Source: Rhodospirillales bacterium (GTDB taxonomy: Bacteria; Pseudomonadota; Alphaproteobacteria; Rhodospirillales; Magnetospirillaceae). From it: 35,686 bases of DNA. Shown in pieces: positions 15,716 to 23,426 of this stretch. Below the pieces are notes generated by a model. The model worked only from the letters and a program-made list of their open reading frames with translations, was not told the DNA's origin and did not search any database. The stretch lies in assembly GCA_015654615.1 (NCBI GenBank), contig JAATGN010000030.1:1-35686 (forward strand), given 5' to 3'. Position 1 is the stretch's first letter; each line of letters opens with the position of its first letter. A program made the position numbers and the translations under genes.

Positions 15716-16594
15716 TCATTTCTTCTTGCGGAGGCTTGTCGTTTTCTCGACGACGACGCGCCCGGAGCCGAGGACCTTGTTGTCCTTGTGCTTCAGCCAG
15801 TGGGCCAGTCCCTGGTTCAGAATGGCGTCGAGCCGCTTGGCGGCGCCGTCGCCGAACAGAAAGTCCCAGCGAATTCTCTGTTCCTCGCTTTGCAGGTCCT
15901 TCCACAAATCGACGAAAAGGGCCTCGAAGACGGCGTAGAACCGCTCGTCGTCGAAGGTGAAGCGGGATTGATCCTGCATCGTCATATTGACGATGTTGAT
16001 GAAGGTCTTCTTGCCGAGGGCGAAACTTTCGAAGCGAAAGAGGATGCGGATGAAGATGGTGTCGACGAAGCGGCGCCATTGCACGTTCTTGCGGATGCCG
16101 GCCCACATCTGGACATCGTCGTCGATGTTGAGCGTGCTGAGCATCTGATTGGCCTCGGCGTTCGATTCCTCGTACATCGCCGGCCCGAAGGCCTTGATCA
16201 GATAGCGATCCAATCCTTCGATGAGCGAGCGGGGCATGCTCGCCGTCTTGCCGATGCACAAAGGTGCGATGCGGCTGACCACCAGCCGCAGCAAGAATCG
16301 GCTGCGGCGCGGATCCTGTGCCGCTTTTTCGCCGTCCGTCGGGCGGCCCAGCCAGCAGGTCTGGCAATTGGCGGCCACCGCCGGATCGAGTTCCAGGGCG
16401 AGGCGCTGGAAGTCCGGGACCTTTTCCGGCGGCAGGAATGTCTGGAAGGTGGTCAGAAGATAGCGGAACAACACGCCGTTGCGCTTGCGGCAAGGGGAAA
16501 GCTCCCCCTCGTCGGGCGGCCCGGCGGTCACGGCGTCTGAAACGGGGGTCACCTTGTCCATGCCGGCGGCCACCCCACCGCGGCCACCCGGCAT
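15716..16594 (-). CDS. Hypothetical protein, 292 residues, family not recognised
   Basis: A clear coding frame without a family I can name. Features: a CQTC pair near residue 78 (ANCQTCWLGRP), a long mixed helical region with LLRLVVSRIAPLCIG, the acidic NIDDDVQMWAGIRKN, many aromatic residues (TIFIRILFRFESFALG, RFYAVFEALFVDLWKD), and a basic end SLRKKK. No signal peptide and no clear membrane segment. The start is uncertain: ATG at 16594 gives a Gly/Arg-rich leader, while ATG at 16561 (MDKVTPVSD) looks more natural, but neither has a good ribosome-binding site. It has no operon partner; moaE ends 82 bp upstream on the same strand. The CxxC could bind metal or be redox active, which is speculation. 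Confidence 0.75.
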   Translation of the reverse strand: MPGGRGGVAAGMDKVTPVSDAVTAGPPDEGELSPCRKRNGVLFRYLLTTFQTFLPPEKVPDFQRLALELDPAVAANCQTCWLGRPTDGEKAAQDPRRSRFLLRLVVSRIAPLCIGKTASMPRSLIEGLDRYLIKAFGPAMYEESNAEANQMLSTLNIDDDVQMWAGIRKNVQWRRFVDTIFIRILFRFESFALGKKTFINIVNMTMQDQSRFTFDDERFYAVFEALFVDLWKDLQSEEQRIRWDFLFGDGAAKRLDAILNQGLAHWLKHKDNKVLGSGRVVVEKTTSLRKKK

Positions 16595-16675
16595 CCTGGA
16601 AATGAGATTGTGGCCATATCTATCGCGTCCAAGACCCGTATTTCTTAGACTGGGCGCGGTGCCGGCGAATTACAA

Positions 16676-17131
16676 TCATGGATTTTCGTCATGCCAGCGC
16701 TTCGCCCGGCTGTCGTCGTCATTCTTCGCCTCGACCCAATGCCGGCCGGCCGGACCTTCCTCAAGTTTCCAGAAGGGGGCCCGGGTCTTCAACCAGTCGA
16801 TGAGGAATTCACAGGCGCTGAACGCGGCGGCACGGTGGCTGGAGGCGACGGCGACCAGGACGATGCGCTCGCCCGGCGACAACCGGCCGAAGCGGTGGAT
16901 GATGACGACGTCGTCGAGCGGCCAGCGCTTGCGGGCCTCGGCCTCGATGGCCGACAATTGCTTCTCGGTCATGCCCGGATAATGTTCGAGGGTCATGGCC
17001 GAACCGTCGCCGGCGTTCCCCCGAACCAGCCCGACGAAACTGGTCACCGCCCCGATGTCGGTGCGCCCGGCGGTCATCCGGGCGATTTCGGCGCCCGGAT
17101 CGAAATCTTCGCTTTGGACGCGAATGGACAT
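16676..17131 (-). CDS. moaE: Molybdopterin synthase catalytic subunit
   Basis: Large subunit of molybdopterin synthase, which with thiocarboxylated MoaD converts cyclic pyranopterin monophosphate to molybdopterin. 151 residues, the usual length. Diagnostic stretches: TDIGAVTSFVGLVRG, LEHYPGMTEKQL, IIHRFGRLSPGERIVLVAVAS, HRAAAFSACEFLIDWLKTR and the active-site segment APFWKLEE. It starts 3 bp after moaD ends, in a pgsA-moaD-moaE operon, so both synthase subunits are made together. The gene implies molybdoenzymes in the cell. Confidence 0.97.
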   Translation of the reverse strand: MSIRVQSEDFDPGAEIARMTAGRTDIGAVTSFVGLVRGNAGDGSAMTLEHYPGMTEKQLSAIEAEARKRWPLDDVVIIHRFGRLSPGERIVLVAVASSHRAAAFSACEFLIDWLKTRAPFWKLEEGPAGRHWVEAKNDDDSRAKRWHDENP

Positions 17132-17134
17132 GGG

Positions 17135-17386
17135 TCAGCCCCCGGTCACCGGCGGGAAGAAGGCGACCTCGTCGTTCGCCGCGACCGCCTGGTCGAGGCC
17201 GGCGTAATCCTGATTGACCGCCGCCCGGATCAAGGCGGACTGCGCGAAGGCTTCGGCATGGGCCGGGCTTCGCGTCTTCAGCCAATCGACCAGCTGGCCG
17301 ACCGTGGCGATCTCCCGCGGCGGCGAAAGCTCTTCCTCGCCGAGGCCGATCCTGCTGCGCAGCCAGGCGAAATACAGAATCTTCAC
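17135..17386 (-). CDS. moaD: Molybdopterin synthase sulfur carrier subunit
   Basis: 83-residue ubiquitin-fold protein ending in the required Gly-Gly (FFPPVTGG), whose C-terminus is activated and thiocarboxylated to donate sulfur to MoaE. Begins VKILYFAWLRSRIG, typical of MoaD. The GTG at 17386 is chosen because GTGA overlaps the pgsA stop codon, and an earlier start would run through pgsA. Three bases separate its stop from moaE. Too short to stand out by length, but the sequence match is clear. Confidence 0.95.
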   Translation of the reverse strand: MKILYFAWLRSRIGLGEEELSPPREIATVGQLVDWLKTRSPAHAEAFAQSALIRAAVNQDYAGLDQAVAANDEVAFFPPVTGG

Positions 17387-17946
17387 GACGCGTCTTCCTG
17401 CATATGCTTCAGGCCGGCGCGCAGATAGTCCCAACCCGTCACGATGGTCAGCACGGCGGCGCCCCAAAGCAGGACCTCGCCCAGCATCTGGGCCGGCAGC
17501 CAGGCCGGCGCCGCGCTGCCGACCAGCAAGGTGGGCAGCGCGGTCATTTGAATGCCCGTCTTCCATTTGGCCAGCCGGCTGACCGGCATGCCGATCCTGA
17601 GTTCGGCCAGATATTCCCGAAGCCCGGAGACCAGGATCTCGCGCAGCAGGATCACCACGGCGGGCAGGACGCTGACCTGCGAGACGCGATCGAAGGCGGT
17701 CAGCATCAGCAGCACCGCGGAGACCAGCAACTTGTCGGCGATCGGGTCGAGAAAACGTCCCAGGCTGGACACGCTGTTGCGGCGCCGGGCGAAATAACCG
17801 TCGAAAAAATCGGTGATGGCGGCGGCAATGAAAAGGCCGCAGGCCACCCATCGAATGGGCGTCCCATCGATATAAAATGTCCCGACGATCAATGGGATCG
17901 CCAGAATGCGCGAAATCGTCAGAAGATTGGGGAGAGAGGTCACCAT
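17383..17946 (-). CDS. pgsA: CDP-diacylglycerol-glycerol-3-phosphate 3-phosphatidyltransferase
   Basis: Inner-membrane enzyme making phosphatidylglycerophosphate, the committed step to phosphatidylglycerol and cardiolipin. 187 residues with the full CDP-alcohol phosphotransferase motif: D46-x2-D49-G50-x2-A53-R54 ... G63-x3-D67-x3-D71. NLLTISRILAIPLI at the N-terminus is the usual PgsA opening. Four to five hydrophobic helices follow. I start at ATG 17946; the TTG just before it is less likely. The stop overlaps moaD (GTGA). pgsA normally follows uvrC, but here uvrC ends 5.6 kb upstream and pgsA has its own promoter candidate at 17991-18019. Confidence 0.95.
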   Translation of the reverse strand: MVTSLPNLLTISRILAIPLIVGTFYIDGTPIRWVACGLFIAAAITDFFDGYFARRRNSVSSLGRFLDPIADKLLVSAVLLMLTAFDRVSQVSVLPAVVILLREILVSGLREYLAELRIGMPVSRLAKWKTGIQMTALPTLLVGSAAPAWLPAQMLGEVLLWGAAVLTIVTGWDYLRAGLKHMQEDAS

Positions 17947-17990
17947 CAATACCGAAGGACTCTAGTCCTAAAGGAGAACAGGGGTCAGGC

Positions 17991-18019
17991 ATTCTAGCCC
18001 CGTTTTTCCGGGCTGTCAC
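17991..18019 (-). promoter_or_regulatory. Putative promoter of pgsA-moaD-moaE
   Basis: Minus strand GTGACA (18014-18019), 17-base spacer, TAGAAT (17991-17996), 45 bp before the pgsA ATG. The leader also contains the palindrome AGGACTAGAGTCCT. Confidence 0.45.
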
Positions 18020-18168
18020 CGCCGGCCTCGGCACGGCGGCGGTTCTCATGGCGATCGCGGGCCTTCCAGGACCAGGATATCGCCCGGCGGAGGTGGCTGG
18101 CGCGTTCCGCGCGGGCGCCGCCGCGGCCGTTGACATCCGTCGGGGAGGGGTATAGATCGGCCGTTAAT

Positions 18169-18187
18169 GATAATGATTCGCATTATT
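18169..18187 (+). promoter_or_regulatory. Fur-box-like operator upstream of exbD remnant
   Basis: GATAATGATTCGCATTATT matches the classical 19-bp Fur consensus GATAATGATAATCATTATC at 15 of 19 positions, with near-perfect outer arms. It sits 32 bp before the exbD ATG in an AT-rich patch inside GC-rich DNA, the expected place for iron repression of a TonB-system operon. Match made by eye. Confidence 0.7.
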
Positions 18188-18218
18188 ATTTGGCGCAACG
18201 CGCAGAGGCTTCGACATC

Positions 18219-18638
<420 letters not shown>

Positions 18639-18642
<4 letters not shown>

Positions 18643-19277
18643 CCGGGGCGGCAGAGAGAAACGAAAACGGACGGTGCGGGGTAATTCGGGACTCTCGGGC
18701 CTGTTCATGGCCCACCGGCGGCCCGATCGTTTTGAAAAAGGTATCGAGATGACGGCTAGAGCGCGACGCCTTAAATCGGCATCACGCTCTGGCTTTTCTT
18801 GATGTCCCTCGCCGGGCGCGCGCCTCCGCGCGCTTGGCCGCGGCCTCAATGGCCGCTCTAGGATCATGGCGGTCGGGAACATCGTCACGAGACGCCGGTC
18901 GCCGCGGCCGCCACCGCCCCGCCGCAACCGGCCGCGCCGCCGGCTCCGGCCGTCGCGGCCCCGTCTTCCAACGCCGTGCCGACCTGGCAGGGCCGGCTGC
19001 TCGGCGGGTCAAGCGCTATCCCGCCGCGGCGCAGGTCCGCCGCCAGCAGGGCGTCGCCCTGCTGCGCTTCACCATGGACCGGCAAGGCAGGGTGCTGTCG
19101 GCCGTTCTTGAGAAAAGCTCCGGCTTCGACGGGCTCGATCAGGAAACGCTGGCGCTGATCCATCGGGCCGAGCCCCTGCCGGAACCGCCGCCGGAAGTCC
19201 CCGGAGATTCGATCGAACTCACCGTTCCGGTCCAGTTCTTCCTGACGCCGTCGCGCTCAGGAGTCGTTGCGGAATAA
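18639..19277 (+). pseudogene. tonB: tonB, disrupted remnant
   Basis: TonB spans the periplasm to energise outer-membrane iron-siderophore receptors. An ATG at 18639 overlaps the exbD stop (ATGA), the normal operon coupling, but the reading frame soon breaks. A family A repeat occupies 18756-18860 where the membrane anchor should be. After it a Pro/Ala-rich segment (APPQPAAPPAPAVAAP) and TWQGRLLG read in one frame. One base is missing near 19005, and the TonB C-terminal domain resumes in another: RVKRYPAAAQVRRQQGVALL, SSGFDGLDQETLALIHRAEP, then LTVPVQFFL. With no membrane anchor and two frame breaks it cannot make functional TonB. Its stop codon lies in the loop of the terminator at 19256-19294. 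Confidence 0.85.
18756..18860. repeat. Family A repeat, copy 2, inside tonB remnant
   Basis: 105 bp, same length as 9676-9780 and differing from it at about two positions. Here the ends are perfect inverted CTAGAGCG / CGCTCTAG. It replaces the part of tonB that should encode the N-terminal membrane anchor. Confidence 0.85.
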
Positions 19278-19294
19278 CCGCAACGACTCCTGAG
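19256..19294. terminator. Bidirectional hairpin between tonB remnant and P-type ATPase gene
   Basis: Perfect 17-bp stem CTCAGGAGTCGTTGCGG (19256-19272) with complement at 19278-19294, loop AATAA, followed on the plus strand by TCTATATGT. It separates two convergent units. A second inverted repeat GGGCTTGT / ACAAGCCC (19352-19382) lies closer to the ATPase stop. Confidence 0.75.
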
Positions 19295-19403
19295 TCTATA
19301 TGTCGCCTGTGCTCCGCTCCGGCGCTCGCTCAAACGCCGCGCCGGCTTGAAGGGCTTGTCGCACTTATCGTTTAACAAGCCCCGAGCGCCGCCCGGCCTG
19401 TCC

Positions 19404-21512
19404 TCAATCGCCGGAGGACGGCCTTTGCCGGCTGGGCCTGTGTCGCAGGGCATTGGCCAGGATGCCGATGGTGGTGCCGTTGTGCAGCACCGCGGTGGCG
19501 ACCGGCGACAGCAGTCCCAGGGCGGCGGCCGACAGGATGCCGGTGTTCAGCCCGACCGTCATCCGGTAGCTGGTGGCGATCAGTTCCATGACCTCGTTGG
19601 CCGCCGCCTTGGCGTCGGCGACGCGCTCGATATTGTCTTCCAGCAGGGCGATGTCCGCCGTCAGGCGGGCGATATCGGCGCCTTTCTGCATGGCGATGCC
19701 GACATGCGCCCCGGCCAGGGCCGGAGCGTCGTTGATGCCGTCGCCGACGAAAGCGATGCGGGCGCCTTGACGGCTGAGGTCTTCGATGATGCGGGCCTTG
19801 TCCTGCGGCAGCAGTTCGGCGTGATAGCCGTCGAGACCGAGCTGCTGCGCCAGTTCGGCCGCCCGGTCGTGGTGATCGCCGGTGAGCAGCAGGATTTTCC
19901 TGGCGCCCAGCCGGCGCAGCCGCCGGATGGTGCCGGCGCTGGCGTCGCGCACGCTGTCCTTCAGCGCCAGCACGCCCAGCAGTTCGCCGCCGAAGCCGAT
20001 GAACAGCAGGGTCTTGCCTTCGCTGAAAAGCCGGTCGACAACGGCGCGATGGGGGCTGATGTCGACCTTCTCGTCTTCCTGGACGAAATGATGCGAGCCG
20101 ACCACGATGCGCTTGCCGTCGACGACGCTGGCCACGCCGTGGGCGACGATGAACTGGACCTCCTGATGGGCGAAATGGCGGTTGTGGGTGGCCCGGGCGG
20201 CGGCCACCACGGCCATCGCCAGGGGATGGAAATAATGTTCCTCGACCGAGGCGGCCAGGCAGATCAGATCGTCGGGCGAATAGGTGGAATCGAAGGTGAT
20301 GGCGTCGGCCACCTCCAGCGATCCGGTGGTCAGGGTGCCGGTCTTGTCGAAGACGAAGGTGTCGGCCTGGGCCAGGCGTTCCAGCGCGCTGGCCCCCTTG
20401 ACCAGGATGCCGGCCTGGCCGGCCCGGTACATCGCCGACTTGAAGGCGACCGGGGTGGCCAGCTTGAGCGCGCAGGAATAGTCGGCCTGGAGCACCGAGG
20501 CGGCGCGGCGCCAGTCGCCCGACACCAGATAGGACGCCCCGGCCAGTTTCAGGACGGTGGGAACCAGGCGGTCGGCCAGGCGGGAGGCGTTCAGTTGCGC
20601 CTCGCTCTTGGCGGTCAGCGATTGTTCGACATAGTCGGCGATGCGGGCGACGGTGGTTCCCTGGCCGACCTGCTCGGCATAAAGCGACAGGCGTCCTTCC
20701 TCCACCAGGGTTCCGGACAGCACCGTGGCGCCCCGCGTCTTGACCACCGGGGCGCTTTCGCCGGTCATCGCCGCCTCGTTGACGGTGGCTTCGCCGCCCA
20801 GGACGGTGCCGTCCACCGGAATCACCGATCCGGTGCCGACGATCACCGTATCGCCGATGGCGACGCTGTCGGCCGGAATTCGCACCTCGTCGTCACCGCG
20901 CATCACCCAGATTTCATCGCTGGACGGACGCAGCAGATGCTTCAGCAGGTCGTCGGAGCGACGGGCGATCGACGCTTCCATATACTCGCCGAGGGTCAGC
21001 ATGAAGGTGGTGGTATTGGCGGCGGTATAATCGGCCCGGGCCAGCGAGATGGAGACGGCCAGCCCCTCCAGCACGTGGGAGGTGACGCCGTTTTCGGCAT
21101 AATCGGCGGCGGCATGCCGCAGAAGCGGCAGCGCCGCGGCCAGCGTGACCGGAAAGCGCAATGCGCGGGGCAGGAGGCGGGTTCCCAGCAAGGTCGCCAG
21201 ACTGACCGCGATCGCCGACGTTTCGGCCGCCGTCCGCGCCTTTCCGGCGGAGACGGCGGCGGCCGGAGCGGGAAGCCCGGCGGCCGCCGCCCGCAGAGGC
21301 TCCGCTTCGGTGCGGTCCGGATCGTAGGTCAGGATCATCGATCGGGCGCGGACGTTGACGCGCGCCGCCGTCACGCCGGGCAGTCCGGCGGCGGCCTGCT
21401 GAAGCGTCGCCGCATCCTGGGGAACATCCGGACGGCAGCGGTAGCGCAGACGGACTCGTCCCGGCACGCGGTGGACGATGTCCACCGCCCGGAACCAGGA
21501 GCCGGAAGTCAT
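19404..21512 (-). CDS. P1B-type metal ATPase, CALKLATP membrane motif (ferrosome FezB-like)
   Basis: 702-residue P-type ATPase, the last gene of the small-protein operon. Visible: phosphorylation motif DKTGT (389-393), TGES (250-253), the P1B HP pair (429-430) and GDGIND (590-595). The membrane ion site reads SCALKLATP (346-354) instead of CPC, and there is no CxxC at the N-terminus, so it is not a standard copper or zinc exporter. This resembles the P1B-6 group, which I recall includes FezB of ferrosomes, iron-storage organelles. Residues 13-65 form a cysteine-free HMA-like domain carrying HRVPGRVRLR, the signature shared with the two small proteins at 22617 and 22980. The ATG overlaps the preceding stop (ATGA). 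P-type ATPase is certain; iron and ferrosome role is inferred. Confidence 0.9.
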   Translation of the reverse strand: MTSGSWFRAVDIVHRVPGRVRLRYRCRPDVPQDAATLQQAAAGLPGVTAARVNVRARSMILTYDPDRTEAEPLRAAAAGLPAPAAAVSAGKARTAAETSAIAVSLATLLGTRLLPRALRFPVTLAAALPLLRHAAADYAENGVTSHVLEGLAVSISLARADYTAANTTTFMLTLGEYMEASIARRSDDLLKHLLRPSSDEIWVMRGDDEVRIPADSVAIGDTVIVGTGSVIPVDGTVLGGEATVNEAAMTGESAPVVKTRGATVLSGTLVEEGRLSLYAEQVGQGTTVARIADYVEQSLTAKSEAQLNASRLADRLVPTVLKLAGASYLVSGDWRRAASVLQADYSCALKLATPVAFKSAMYRAGQAGILVKGASALERLAQADTFVFDKTGTLTTGSLEVADAITFDSTYSPDDLICLAASVEEHYFHPLAMAVVAAARATHNRHFAHQEVQFIVAHGVASVVDGKRIVVGSHHFVQEDEKVDISPHRAVVDRLFSEGKTLLFIGFGGELLGVLALKDSVRDASAGTIRRLRRLGARKILLLTGDHHDRAAELAQQLGLDGYHAELLPQDKARIIEDLSRQGARIAFVGDGINDAPALAGAHVGIAMQKGADIARLTADIALLEDNIERVADAKAAANEVMELIATSYRMTVGLNTGILSAAALGLLSPVATAVLHNGTTIGILANALRHRPSRQRPSSGD

Positions 21513-21847
21513 GCGGCGCCGCTTTGCTCGGCTGCGATTTCCGCCTGGATGTCGGCGACCTGCTCCTTCACTTCCGCGATCCCGCCGGCCAGGCCGGCAT
21601 AGAGCTTGATGGCCGACTTGATCAGCTTGCCGCGCAGTTCGTCGTCGCTCAGCACATAGGTGACGCCCAAGCCGACCGCGGCGCCCAGCAGAAACTGCTC
21701 GGAGCGGCGCGACGGCAGCAGATTGGAGAGGCCGCCGAACAATCCCGCCCCCTGGGGAGCATAGGGGCCGTTCCAGCCTTCCATCCGGCGGGCCGCGGCG
21801 CGCTTGCCGTTCTTGAACTTCTTATGCTTCTTCTTGGCCAAGGCCAT
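21509..21847 (-). CDS. Small polybasic membrane-associated protein (DUF5132-like), fez-like cluster
   Basis: 112 residues: a lysine-rich start (KKKHKKFKNGKR), a Gly/Pro linker, one hydrophobic segment at about 51-66 (QFLLGAAVGLGVTYVL) and an amphipathic helix 71-106 rich in Lys and Glu (LRGKLIKSAIKLYAGLAGGI). This layout resembles DUF5132 proteins found beside P1B ATPases of this kind; the assignment is from memory. ATG at 21847 has GAGGAG almost touching it, whereas TTG two codons later has the same site at a normal distance, so the true start may be TTG 21841. It overlaps the upstream gene by about 26 bp and the ATPase gene by 4, showing tight coupling. A structural or membrane-shaping role in the organelle is conjecture. 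Confidence 0.75.
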   Translation of the reverse strand: MALAKKKHKKFKNGKRAAARRMEGWNGPYAPQGAGLFGGLSNLLPSRRSEQFLLGAAVGLGVTYVLSDDELRGKLIKSAIKLYAGLAGGIAEVKEQVADIQAEIAAEQSGAA

Positions 21848-22166
21848 TCTCCTCGTTCTTGTCCTGATGACATGGGGTCAGCAGGTGTTCGGCCGCGATC
21901 AATCCGCCCGCCCCGGCGGCCACCGCCGCCAGGGCCAGGCCATAGTCGCGGCGATGCAAGGCGTTCGCCGCCGCCGTGGCGGCGGCCAGCGCCGTTCCCC
22001 CCTGGACGGCATGGCGGAGTATCTTCCGCGCCGAGGGCGGATCGCTCTCCGTTTCGCGACGATCCTGCAGGGCGGCCACCAGAGCCGCGGCGACGAAGCC
22101 GCGGGCAAAGGCTTTGGTGACTTTGCGTCCCGGGGCTGCCCCCTTCTTGCGGCGGCGTCCCTTCAC
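21822..22166 (-). CDS. Small hydrophobic Ala/Gly-rich protein, fez-like cluster
   Basis: 114 residues, family not recognised. It starts strongly basic (MKGRRRKKGAAPGRK), then has three Ala/Gly-rich hydrophobic stretches at about 21-33, 54-70 and 75-92 (YGLALAAVAAGAGGLIAAEH), and ends in a hydrophilic acidic tail. The glycine/alanine packing recalls small membrane proteins of organelle systems such as magnetosomes, but no specific homology is claimed. Its ATG overlaps the stop of the preceding gene by four bases (ATGA), and its 3' end runs into the next gene, so it belongs to the ATPase operon. TPCHQDKN contains its only cysteine. Confidence 0.7.
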   Translation of the reverse strand: MKGRRRKKGAAPGRKVTKAFARGFVAAALVAALQDRRETESDPPSARKILRHAVQGGTALAAATAAANALHRRDYGLALAAVAAGAGGLIAAEHLLTPCHQDKNEENGLGQEEA

Positions 22167-22561
22167 GATTCGGTGGCGCTCCCGGGCGCCGGCGGCGCCG
22201 GCGTTTTTTTGCGGGCCGGCCGGGCGGTCGTCGTCTTCGGTTTGGCCGCTTCAGTCGCCGGCTTGGCCCGCGCCGGCTTTCTGGCCGCCGCCGGTTTGGC
22301 CGGTTGCGCCGGGGCCTCCGCCGGAACGGCGGCCAGCTTTTCCCGCAGGCTGGCCGAGGACTTTTCGATGGTGCTCAGGCCGGAGACGGTGGCCTGGCGC
22401 AGGCTGGTCTGGGCCTTGTCGAGGCCGTGCCGCGCCTTGTCGCCGATGGTCTCCAGGCCGGTGGCCGGTGCCGTGGCCTGAGGGGTTCCGACTTTCTTGA
22501 TCAGGCGGATGCCGACGATGCCGGCGACCAGTCCGGAAGCAAAAGTAAGCAAAGGAAGCAT
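22163..22561 (-). CDS. Membrane-anchored protein with histone-H1-like Lys/Ala/Pro tail, fez-like cluster
   Basis: 132 residues. One N-terminal membrane helix (LLTFASGLVAGIVGIRLIKK), a helical middle (ARHGLDKAQTSLRQATVSGL) and, from about residue 80, a disordered tail of Lys, Ala, Pro and Thr (KPAAARKPARAKP and PKTTTARPARKKTP). Such tails bind polyanions; in an iron-phosphate granule system polyphosphate would be a conceivable partner, and DNA is the usual one. That is inference. Low complexity alone could mislead, but the membrane helix and operon position support a real gene. It lies 55 bp after the gene at 22617 and overlaps the next start by four bases. Confidence 0.7.
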   Translation of the reverse strand: MLPLLTFASGLVAGIVGIRLIKKVGTPQATAPATGLETIGDKARHGLDKAQTSLRQATVSGLSTIEKSSASLREKLAAVPAEAPAQPAKPAAARKPARAKPATEAAKPKTTTARPARKKTPAPPAPGSATES

Positions 22562-22616
22562 GGACGTTCCCCTCCCAAAAGGCCTGTCCGACGGGACAGG
22601 ACGAAATGACCTCGGT

Positions 22617-22973
22617 TCAAACGCAGGCCGCCGCCTTCTCCGGGGGGAGGAAGGCCCGGAAAAGGCCTTCGACGGCGGTGGAACGGGTTCCGCTGACCAA
22701 ATCCGCCCAGGTCGACGGCGGAATGATCCGCGGGTCGTATTCGACGACGCAGGAGCGCGCCAACGGATTGAGATTGACCGAACGAATGCCGGGGATTTCG
22801 GTGATCGACCGGCTGAATTGTTTGACCTGCGCGGCGGTCGCCGCCAGTTCGGGCGCCGCTTCGGCCGCGAGCTTCAGCCGAACGCGGCCGGGAATCTGGT
22901 GGGCGATGCTGAGACGGGCCGCGAAGCGCAGGAAAGCGGGCAGATCGTCCATGCGGAAGGGGGACTCCGTCAT
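22617..22973 (-). CDS. HMA2-like small protein with IPGRVRLK motif, fez-like cluster
   Basis: 118 residues, soluble-looking. HQIPGRVRLKL (25-35) opens a ferredoxin-like HMA-type fold: an alpha segment (LAATAAQVKQFSRSI), then GIRSVNLNPLARSCVVEYDP, the strand-turn-strand expected in HMA domains but with no CxxC metal site. The same pattern (GVTAARVNVRARSMILTYDP) is found in the ATPase N-terminus, so these domains are probably related. The start at 22973 lies 6 bp after the upstream stop. A metal-binding role is doubtful without cysteines; a scaffolding or targeting role is more plausible. HMA2 naming is from memory. Confidence 0.78.
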   Translation of the reverse strand: MTESPFRMDDLPAFLRFAARLSIAHQIPGRVRLKLAAEAAPELAATAAQVKQFSRSITEIPGIRSVNLNPLARSCVVEYDPRIIPPSTWADLVSGTRSTAVEGLFRAFLPPEKAAACV

Positions 22974-22979
22974 TTCGGC

Positions 22980-23426
22980 CTACCTCAGCAATTGCTTGCG
23001 GTAGTTGGCCAGATGGACCAGCAGGAAGGCCAGGTACAGGCCCCCCGAAGCGGCGTGAAAACGCTTGTTGACGGCCAAGCCCAGCAGCGTCGCCGTCAAA
23101 CTGCCCAGCATGCCGAATTTGGCGTAGCGGTTGACCGGCCAAAAGGCCGGATCCGCCGCCTCGGCCTCGGTCCGCTCCGGCGGACGGACGTCGCCGAGCA
23201 GCGTCCGCAGGCGCCGCTCCACGCGGTCCTCGATCTCCGTCGGACGCAGGCGGGCGACGTCGTAATGCAGCAGAATGCTTCCGGTCACCGGGTTGGCCTC
23301 GACCGACACCACGCCGTCCCAGCCGCCCATTTCCGCCTGCAAGGTCCCGGCGCGCAGATGCCGTCGCAATTCCTTGTCCCGCAACCGCAGGCGCCCGGGA
23401 AGCCGTGATACCAACGCTCCGCTCAT
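22980..23426 (-). CDS. HMA2-like protein with two C-terminal membrane helices, fez-like cluster
   Basis: 148 residues. SRLPGRLRLRDKEL (8-20) is followed by an HMA-like region (GVVSVEANPVTGSILLHYDV, 38-57) without CxxC, a linker rich in Arg and Glu, and two hydrophobic helices at about 102-119 and 126-140 ending in a basic tail (NYRKQLLR). It resembles the ATPase N-terminal domain fused to a membrane anchor, which fits what I recall of FezC-like proteins. The ATG at 23426 overlaps the stop of a 23-codon ORF (ATGA) and has only a weak ribosome-binding site of its own, so translation may depend on that ORF. It is the first recognisable gene of the operon. Confidence 0.8.
   Translation of the reverse strand: MSGALVSRLPGRLRLRDKELRRHLRAGTLQAEMGGWDGVVSVEANPVTGSILLHYDVARLRPTEIEDRVERRLRTLLGDVRPPERTEAEAADPAFWPVNRYAKFGMLGSLTATLLGLAVNKRFHAASGGLYLAFLLVHLANYRKQLLR

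Noticed and set aside
19347-21602. 751-codon open frame on the plus strand
   Set aside because: Antisense to the P-type ATPase, which has every catalytic motif. No domain visible in this frame.
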